From positions 1 to 50,037 of the forward strand of contig CAIMEA010000169.1 in the NCBI GenBank assembly GCA_903839845.1: a stretch of 50,037 nucleotides of DNA. The letters run 5' to 3'. How positions within the stretch are numbered: position 1 is the stretch's first letter; each line of letters begins with the position of its first letter. The notes beneath the pieces are model-generated. The model was given only the letters and a program-made list of their open reading frames with translations, did no database searches and was not told where the DNA came from. The position numbers and the translations under genes were made by a program. Shown in pieces: positions 44,713 through 50,037 of the stretch. Source of the DNA: an uncultured Hyphomicrobiales bacterium. Its GTDB lineage: Bacteria > Pseudomonadota > Alphaproteobacteria > Rhizobiales > Xanthobacteraceae.

Positions 44713-45390
44713 ATGTCCCGTCCGCTGCTCATCGCCCCGTCGATCCTCGCGGCCGACTTCGCCAAACTCGGTGACGAAGTGCGCGCCATCGATGCGGCCG
44801 GCTGCGACTGGATTCACGTCGATGTCATGGACGGCCATTTCGTCCCCAATATCTCGTTCGGGCCGGCGGTGATGCAGTCGGTGCGCGGCTCATCCAAGAA
44901 AATCTTCGACACTCATCTGATGATCGCGCCCTGCGACCCCTATCTCGATGCCTTCGCCAAGGCAGGCTCCGACATCATCACCGTGCATGTCGAATCCGGC
45001 CCGCATATTCATCGCTCGCTGCAGGCGATCCGCGCGCTCGGCAAGAAGGCCGGCGTCACGCTCAATCCAGGCACATCCGTGTCGACGCTGGAGAATGTCA
45101 TCGACATGGTCGATCTCATTCTCGTCATGTCGGTCAATCCCGGCTTCGGCGGCCAGTCCTTCATCCCCGCGGCGCTCGACAAGATCAGCGCTGTGCGCGC
45201 GCTCGTCGCCGGCCGCCCGATCGACATCGAAGTCGATGGCGGCGTCACTGCCGATAATGCGGGATCGATCGCCAAGGCCGGCGCCAATGTGCTGGTCGCA
45301 GGCTCCGCCGTCTTCAAGGGCGGCAAGTACAGAGAGAACATCGCCGCGATCCGCAATGCCGCGGCGCTGGCACGCGGAGAAGCGGCGTAG
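44713..45390 (+). CDS. rpe: Ribulose-phosphate 3-epimerase
   Basis: The 225-residue TIM-barrel enzyme interconverts ribulose 5-phosphate and xylulose 5-phosphate (pentose phosphate and Calvin cycles). Signature patterns are intact: [34 protein letters not shown], the catalytic Asp in IDIEVDGGV, and [14 protein letters not shown] precedes ATG 44713. No other Calvin-cycle gene is nearby, so it is likely the housekeeping copy. Confidence 0.97.
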   Translation: MSRPLLIAPSILAADFAKLGDEVRAIDAAGCDWIHVDVMDGHFVPNISFGPAVMQSVRGSSKKIFDTHLMIAPCDPYLDAFAKAGSDIITVHVESGPHIHRSLQAIRALGKKAGVTLNPGTSVSTLENVIDMVDLILVMSVNPGFGGQSFIPAALDKISAVRALVAGRPIDIEVDGGVTADNAGSIAKAGANVLVAGSAVFKGGKYRENIAAIRNAAALARGEAA

Positions 45391-45393
45391 CCT

Positions 45394-45480
45394 GTCATGG
45401 CCGGGCTTGACCCGGCCATCCCGATAAGGGACGCACAGTGCTCGACTAAACGAGATCACCGGGACAAGCCCGGTGATGAC
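45394..45480. repeat. Pair of palindromic repeats between rpe and purB
   Basis: Unit one, ATGGCCGGG-CTTGA-CCCGGCCAT (45397-45419), and unit two, ATCACCGGG-ACAAG-CCCGGTGAT (45455-45477), are 9 bp perfect stems with 5-base loops. Both are of the 'GGCCGGGcttgaCCCGGCC' type found between genes in Rhizobiales. A fragment of the same type lies at 49161-49174. Confidence 0.85.
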
Positions 45481-45509
45481 AAAACTAAAATGATGCGCGG
45501 TAAAAAATT

Positions 45510-46820
45510 ATGATCCCTCGTTATTCACGTCCCGACATGGTGGCGATCTGGTCGCCGGAATCCAAATTCCGCATCTGGTTCGAGATCGAGGCGCATGCCG
45601 CCTCCGCCATGGCCGAACTCGGCGTCATTCCGAAAGAAGCAGCCGCGACCATCTGGGCCAAAGGCAAGAACGCCACATTCGACGTCGCCCGCATCGACGC
45701 CATCGAGGCCGAGGTCAAGCATGACGTCATTGCCTTTCTGACGCATGTCTCGGAGATCGTCGGCCCGGAAGCGCGCTACATGCATTCCGGCATGACCTCG
45801 TCGGATGTGCTCGACACCTGCTTCAACGTGCAACTGGTGCGCGCCGCCGATATCCTGATCGCCGATGTCGATGCGCTGCTGGCCGCGCTCAAGCGCCGTG
45901 CTTTCGAGCACAAACTGACGCCGACCGTCGGCCGCTCGCACGGCATCCATGCCGAGCCGACAACCTTCGGCCTCAAGCTGGCGCAGGCCTATGCCGAATT
46001 CGCCCGCGGCCGCGAGCGCCTGGTTGCCGCGCGCGCTGAGGTCGCCACCTGCGCGATTTCCGGCGCGGTCGGCACATTCGCCCAAGTGGACCCGCGCGTC
46101 GAGGCCTATGTCGCCAAGGCGATGGGCCTGTCGGTCGAGCCGATCTCGACGCAGGTCATCCCGCGCGACCGCCACGCGATGTATTTTGCAACGTTGGGCG
46201 TCGTCGCCTCGTCGATCGAACGCCTCGCCATCGAGATCCGCCATCTGCAGCGCACCGAAGTGCTGGAGGCCGAAGAGTTCTTCTCAGCGGGTCAGAAGGG
46301 CTCGTCGGCCATGCCGCACAAGCGCAACCCGGTGCTGTCGGAAAACATTACTGGCCTTGCCCGCATGGTGCGAAGTTACGCCATGCCGGCGATGGAGAAC
46401 GTCGCGCTCTGGCACGAACGCGACATCTCGCACTCTTCGGTCGAGCGCATGATCGGACCGGACGCCACCGTGACGCTTGATTTCGCTTTGGCGCGCCTCA
46501 CCGGGCTGATGGACAAGCTTCTGGTCTATCCGACCACTATGCAAAAGAACCTCGACAGGCTCGGCGGCCTCATCCACTCGCAGCGCATTCTGATCGCGCT
46601 GACCAAGGCCGGTGTCGCCCGCGAGGATGCCTATCGTCTAGTCCAGCGCAATGCGATGAAGGTGTGGGGCGGCGAGAGCAACGATTTCCTCGGCCTGCTC
46701 AAGGCCGATCCGGATGTGAAAAAGGCGCTCAGCGACAAAGAGCTCGAAGACAATTTCGATCTCGACCATCACTTCAAGCAGGTCGACACGATTTTCAAGC
46801 GGGTCTTCGGCACGGCCTGA
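45510..46820 (+). CDS. purB: Adenylosuccinate lyase
   Basis: The 436-residue enzyme of the fumarase/aspartase superfamily acts twice in purine synthesis (SAICAR and adenylosuccinate cleavage). The signature SSAMPHKRNPVLSEN with its flexible catalytic loop, the N-terminal MIPRYSRPDMVAIWSPE and the His in GRSHGIHAEPTTFG are present. Length is normal. The ribosome-binding region before ATG 45510 is A-rich without a clear Shine-Dalgarno, which is unusual. The start abuts the palindromic repeats by about 30 bases. Confidence 0.97.
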   Translation: MIPRYSRPDMVAIWSPESKFRIWFEIEAHAASAMAELGVIPKEAAATIWAKGKNATFDVARIDAIEAEVKHDVIAFLTHVSEIVGPEARYMHSGMTSSDVLDTCFNVQLVRAADILIADVDALLAALKRRAFEHKLTPTVGRSHGIHAEPTTFGLKLAQAYAEFARGRERLVAARAEVATCAISGAVGTFAQVDPRVEAYVAKAMGLSVEPISTQVIPRDRHAMYFATLGVVASSIERLAIEIRHLQRTEVLEAEEFFSAGQKGSSAMPHKRNPVLSENITGLARMVRSYAMPAMENVALWHERDISHSSVERMIGPDATVTLDFALARLTGLMDKLLVYPTTMQKNLDRLGGLIHSQRILIALTKAGVAREDAYRLVQRNAMKVWGGESNDFLGLLKADPDVKKALSDKELEDNFDLDHHFKQVDTIFKRVFGTA

Positions 46821-46836
46821 CACGGTAGGGACGACA

Positions 46837-47805
46837 TTGCGAACGCTGATCGGTATCGCCATTACTCTGCTGGTCCTGGCTTGTGTTCTCGGCGGCATGA
46901 TCGCCTTCGGCACCAGCGCCGCGCCGCCGCCGATGGCCTCGATCGGCAACCCTTTCAGCAACGTCGACTACAGCGACCTCCCGCCCTTGACCAGGATCAC
47001 GGCGCGCGACGGCGTCCCGCTGGCCGTACGGGTCTGGAAGGCAGATGCCGCGCCCGCCGACGTGCGGCGCGTTGTCGTCGCGATCCACGGCTCCTCCGCC
47101 ATGGGCGCCAGCATGCATTCTTTGGCCAAGGAACTGCGCGACGCCGACACCGCCGTCTATGCGCCGGACATGCGCGGCCACGGCGACAGTGGACGGCGCG
47201 GCGACATCGATTACCGGACGCAACTTGACGACGATCTCGCCGATCTGGTGGCCGCCGTGCGCGCGGCGCATCCGAAGGCGAAGCTGATCTTGCTCGGCTT
47301 TTCATCCGGCGGCGGCTTTGCCTTGCACAGCGCGGCGACGCCGCTCGGCGGCGAATTCGCGCGCACCGTTCTGGTATCGCCGATGCTGGGGCCGCGCGCG
47401 CCGACCGCCCGCGGCGGCTTCAGCAATGCCTGGGCGCAGCCTTATCTGCCGCGCATTATAGGGCTCGTCATCCTCAATCGGGCCGGCATCCACGCTTTCG
47501 ATTATTTGCCGTCGCTGGCTTTCGGCATTGCGCCCGAGAACGCCGGGCGTCTTACCGGCGTCTATTCGTTCCGTTTGATGATGGCGTTCGGCACCATGGA
47601 TTATGCCGCCGATTTGAAGAACGCCAAGTCGCCGCTTGCCGTGCTGGTCGGCGGCGAGGACGAATTGTTCGACGCGTCGAAATTCGAGCCGACGGTGCAC
47701 GCGGTTCGGCCGGAGGTTCCGGTCAGTGTCGTGTCCGGGCTTGGCCATATCTCAATGACAATCGACCCGCGCGCGATTTCGGCTATTGTCGCGGCGACCC
47801 GCTGA
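46837..47805 (+). CDS. Membrane-anchored alpha/beta hydrolase (serine aminopeptidase/lipase-like)
   Basis: The 322-residue product starts with TTG at 46837 (RTLIGIAITLLVLACVLGGMIAF), a membrane anchor or signal. The hydrolase domain has the oxyanion IHGSSAMGASM, nucleophile Ser156 in GFSSG, Asp in GGEDELFD and His in GLGHISM, so the catalytic triad is complete. It belongs to the lysophospholipase-like group. Substrate unknown. It follows purB by 16 bases and may be co-transcribed. TTG is chosen because no ATG gives the anchor. Confidence 0.85.
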   Translation: MRTLIGIAITLLVLACVLGGMIAFGTSAAPPPMASIGNPFSNVDYSDLPPLTRITARDGVPLAVRVWKADAAPADVRRVVVAIHGSSAMGASMHSLAKELRDADTAVYAPDMRGHGDSGRRGDIDYRTQLDDDLADLVAAVRAAHPKAKLILLGFSSGGGFALHSAATPLGGEFARTVLVSPMLGPRAPTARGGFSNAWAQPYLPRIIGLVILNRAGIHAFDYLPSLAFGIAPENAGRLTGVYSFRLMMAFGTMDYAADLKNAKSPLAVLVGGEDELFDASKFEPTVHAVRPEVPVSVVSGLGHISMTIDPRAISAIVAATR

Positions 47806-47820
47806 ATCGGACGCTTTGCC

Positions 47821-48378
47821 ATGAAAGACGCCACCAACGATTACGACTTCCTCGTGCTGCCGGGCCTCGGCAATTCCGGCGTCGATCATTGGCAATCGTA
47901 CTGGTGCATGGCGTTCCGCAACGCCACCCGCGTCTTGCAGGACGACTGGGACGCGCCGGTGATGTCCGACTGGCTGGCGCGGCTGGAAGCGGCGATCGAC
48001 GGCGGCACGCGGCCGGCGGTGCTGGTCTGCCATAGTCTTTCCTGTTCGCTGGCCGCGCATTGGGCGACACGCAACAAGCCCGGCCGTGTCGTCGCCGCCC
48101 TGCTCGTCGCGCCGTCCGATGTCGAAGACCGCACCCATCTGCCGGAAAACTTGTACGGCTTCGAGCCGATGCCGCTGGCGCGCTTTCCGGTGCCCGCCCT
48201 CGTCGTCGCTAGCAGCAACGACCCTTATGTCAGCGTCGCCCGCGCCGAACGGTTCGCGTCAAGCTGGGGCGCCGACTTCTGCAATGTCGGCGAACAGGGC
48301 CACATCAATTCGGCCTCGAAGCTGCAAGTCTGGCCGCAAGGCCTGCTGCTGCTCGGCCAATTGCTGGCGCGCCTATGA
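47821..48378 (+). CDS. RBBP9/YdeN family alpha/beta hydrolase
   Basis: The 185-residue product is a compact alpha/beta hydrolase of the RBBP9 type: LVLPGLGNSGVDHWQSYW near the N-terminus, nucleophile Ser72 in CHSLSCSLAAHWA, Asp in ASSNDPYVS and His in GEQGHIN. It is cytoplasmic. It is packed 15 bases after the previous hydrolase and overlaps murI by ATGA (48375-48378). Substrate unknown. Confidence 0.9.
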   Translation: MKDATNDYDFLVLPGLGNSGVDHWQSYWCMAFRNATRVLQDDWDAPVMSDWLARLEAAIDGGTRPAVLVCHSLSCSLAAHWATRNKPGRVVAALLVAPSDVEDRTHLPENLYGFEPMPLARFPVPALVVASSNDPYVSVARAERFASSWGADFCNVGEQGHINSASKLQVWPQGLLLLGQLLARL

Positions 48379-49157
48379 GCGAAGCGGCGACCGTTCTGAT
48401 TTTCGATTCCGGCGTCGGCGGGCTGACCGTGTTCCGCGAGGTCGTACGGGCGCGGCCGGACGCGCGCTATATCTACGTCGCCGACGACGCCGGATTTCCC
48501 TACGGCAATCAGCCGGAAGCAGCCCTGATCGCGCGCATCGTCGACGTGGTCGGTACGGCGATTGCCGAGCACAAACCCGACCTCGTCGTCGTCGCCTGCA
48601 ACACCGCCTCGACTTTGGCGCTGGCGCAATTGCGCGCCGCCTATTCCGTGCCCTTCGTCGGCACCGTGCCGGCGATCAAGCCGGCCTGCGCCCAGTCGAA
48701 ATCCAAACGCATCGCCGTGCTCGGCACGCAATCGACCGTCAGCCGCGAATATACCCGCGCACTGATCCGCGAATTCGCCGGCGACTGCAATGTCGTGCTG
48801 GTCGGCTCGCCGAAACTTGCCGGCCACGCCGAGATGGAGCTGGCCGGCACGCCGGCGTCCGATGCCGATATCAAATCGGAAATCGCGCCCTGCTTCGGCG
48901 AAGGCCCGCCGGAGCATTACACAGATACAATCGTCCTTGCCTGCACGCATTACCCGCTGCTGCTCGAACGCTTCCGCGCATTGCAAGCCTGGCCGGTCGA
49001 CTGGCTCGATCCGGCGCCGGCGATCGCCCGCCGCGTCGCTGACCTCATGCGCGAACGGCCGCCCGGCCCCGTCGGCGAGCGGCCGCGCATTTTCTTCACG
49101 TCAGGCAAAGCGCCCGCCCAAGCATTGGCCGCGGCGTTGGCGACTTACGGCTTCTAG
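48375..49157 (+). CDS. murI: Glutamate racemase
   Basis: The 260-residue enzyme makes D-glutamate for peptidoglycan. It has IFDSGVGGLTV with Asp11/Ser12, the two catalytic cysteines Cys75 in VVACNTAST and Cys190 in VLACTHYPLL, and the expected length. It is translationally coupled to the RBBP9-like hydrolase. Its TAG stop overlaps that of the convergent terC-like gene. With murA at the other end of the window this gives two wall-precursor genes. Confidence 0.97.
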   Translation: MSEAATVLIFDSGVGGLTVFREVVRARPDARYIYVADDAGFPYGNQPEAALIARIVDVVGTAIAEHKPDLVVVACNTASTLALAQLRAAYSVPFVGTVPAIKPACAQSKSKRIAVLGTQSTVSREYTRALIREFAGDCNVVLVGSPKLAGHAEMELAGTPASDADIKSEIAPCFGEGPPEHYTDTIVLACTHYPLLLERFRALQAWPVDWLDPAPAIARRVADLMRERPPGPVGERPRIFFTSGKAPAQALAAALATYGF

Positions 49158-49777
49158 CGTCCGGGCAAGCCCGGCCATACCTCAAGCGCGCCGCGCCAGA
49201 TCATGTCGCCGGCGACGTAGAGGATGATCGCCAGACCGACATAGGCGATCCAGCGATGCTTGTTCAAAAGCCCGGCGATGAAATTCGCCGCCACCCCCAT
49301 CAGCACGATCGACAGGCCGAGCCCGAAATAAAGCGCGACCGGATGATCGCGCGCGGCGCCGGCCACCGCCAGCACGTTGTCGAGCGACATCGAGATATCC
49401 GCCATCACGATCTGCCAGGCCGCCTGCGCGAAGCTCTTGCGCGGCGCGTTATCGTTGGCTTCGGTGTGGCTCATGCGGTGAGCCGTGCTGCGCAGTTCGC
49501 GCCACATCTTCCAGCTCACCCACAGCAGCAGGATGCCGCCGGCCAGCAGCAGGCCGACGATTTCAAGAAGCTCGATGGCGACGCTGGCAAAGGCAATGCG
49601 CAACGCGGTGGCGGCCAGAATGCCGACCAGCACGGCGCGGGCGCGCTGCTCGCGCGGCAAACCGGCGGCGGCCAGTCCGATGACCACGGCATTGTCGCCG
49701 GCCAGCACCAGGTCGATCATGATGACCTGGGCAAAGGCGGCGAGCGCTTCCGGCGATAGGGAAAGGAATTGCAGCAT
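49154..49777 (-). CDS. TerC/YjbE family membrane protein
   Basis: The 207-residue product has about seven hydrophobic helices and the TerC features: VLAGDNAVVIGLAAAGLP in the first half and MADISMSLDNVLAVAGAA in the second. The conserved Asp residues within the membrane match metal-ion (manganese) exporters of the family. The C-terminal tail EVWPGLPGR is encoded partly by a repeat palindrome at 49161-49174. ATG 49777 is preferred over an in-frame start at 49852. A manganese riboswitch could not be recognised upstream. Confidence 0.9.
   Translation of the reverse strand: MLQFLSLSPEALAAFAQVIMIDLVLAGDNAVVIGLAAAGLPREQRARAVLVGILAATALRIAFASVAIELLEIVGLLLAGGILLLWVSWKMWRELRSTAHRMSHTEANDNAPRKSFAQAAWQIVMADISMSLDNVLAVAGAARDHPVALYFGLGLSIVLMGVAANFIAGLLNKHRWIAYVGLAIILYVAGDMIWRGALEVWPGLPGR
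49161..49174. repeat. Palindrome at the convergent murI/terC-like gene ends
   Basis: CCGGGC-AA-GCCCGG lies four bases after the murI stop codon and within the last codons of the terC-like gene. It has the same GGCCGGGCTTG core as the repeats at 45397-45477 and may stop transcription from both sides. Confidence 0.5.
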
Positions 49778-49953
49778 GGCGGCACAGAGCCCTCTTTTGA
49801 GGTCAATCCGACATCGCAGCCACATGGCTGTCAGAGGGGCCCGGCCTGACAATTGGCTAAATGGGGTAAAAAAGGCCGTTCGGCAAGCTCATAACCGCCG
49901 AAAAACCGGATAAACGGCACGGACTTGTATTCTAATACCTCCGCTTTGCTGGT

Positions 49954-49982
49954 TTGACAGGGGCGGCATTGCCCCCTAAAAC
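49954..49982 (+). promoter_or_regulatory. Candidate sigma-70 promoter reading out of the window
   Basis: TTGACA (49954-49959), 17 bases, then TAAAAC (49977-49982). The -35 is perfect and the -10 is 4 of 6. The spacer contains the GGGGC...GCCCC hairpin (49960-49975). It would drive a rightward gene beyond the window. Apart from this, 49778-50037 shows no gene or RNA I can name. Confidence 0.4.
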
Positions 49983-50037
49983 CCGCCCACCTGACGGGGC
50001 ATTTTCGAGCCCGTTCAGGCGTTTCGCACCCGTGGGA

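Noticed and set aside
49778-49900. A manganese (yybP-ykoY) riboswitch upstream of the TerC-family gene
   Set aside because: TerC-family genes often have one, so I looked, but I could not find the conserved core sequence in the reverse complement. A covariance search could still change this.

Overview
The window looks like chromosome from a GC-rich alphaproteobacterium of the Hyphomicrobiales (Rhizobiales), most likely near Bradyrhizobiaceae/Xanthobacteraceae. This is inferred from gene content (Usg, BcsS, XdhC and MoeA-MocA fusion proteins, a form II cox cluster, a liv operon carrying an extra membrane gene), from FixK/FNR-type boxes, and from palindromic intergenic repeats of kinds I associate with this order. 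I saw no tRNA, rRNA, CRISPR array, insertion sequence or intact prophage. Most of the sequence is ordinary, densely coded chromosome with many 1-4 bp overlaps between operon genes.

Layout. 0-6.6 kb: housekeeping genes (murA, usg, groES-groEL with a CIRCE operator) and a membrane cyclic-nucleotide-binding protein. A roughly 780 bp gene-free stretch at 2.25-3.02 kb holds a large structured element. Two inverted palindromic repeats sit inside the groESL operon. 6.7-13.9 kb: a DUF72-DUF488 pair; an aldehyde dehydrogenase plus a gallate-type extradiol dioxygenase behind a perfect FixK/FNR box; an MFS transporter and a divergent AraC regulator with a palindrome between them; and a BcsS-like protein. 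14.0-17.6 kb: a leftward tetR-hlyD-ABC ATPase-ABC permease efflux operon with a palindromic operator at the promoter.

18.2-29.9 kb: a molybdenum hydroxylase (form II CO-dehydrogenase-like) region in leftward blocks. The maturation genes coxD, coxE, two XdhC-family genes and a MoeA-MocA fusion lie downstream. The structural genes coxS-coxL-coxM lie upstream, with coxG beyond them. Between the blocks are two rightward genes (a VOC dioxygenase/glyoxalase fold and a six-Asp-box propeller) and a leftward CYTH gene with its own FixK-type box. 30.0-31.3 kb: pcaD-pcaC (beta-ketoadipate pathway). 31.3-32.5 kb: a membrane protein, a 54-residue Gln/Gly-rich protein and a 27-residue membrane peptide.

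32.8-38.3 kb: a complete livH-livM-livG-livF-(membrane protein)-substrate-binding-protein operon ending in a strong terminator. 38.3-44.4 kb: ccdA, a one-TM protein, a P1 peptidase, a KTSC protein, a DadA-like oxidase, a bile-acid-symporter-like permease and an EF-hand protein. 44.7-49.8 kb: rpe, purB, two alpha/beta hydrolases, murI and a TerC-family protein.

I found no cluster that I would call a wholly new system. The best leads are the structured element at 2.4-2.8 kb, the two FixK/FNR boxes in unexpected places, the repeats inside groESL, the Popeye-like cNMP membrane protein and the two overlooked microproteins at 32.1-32.5 kb.
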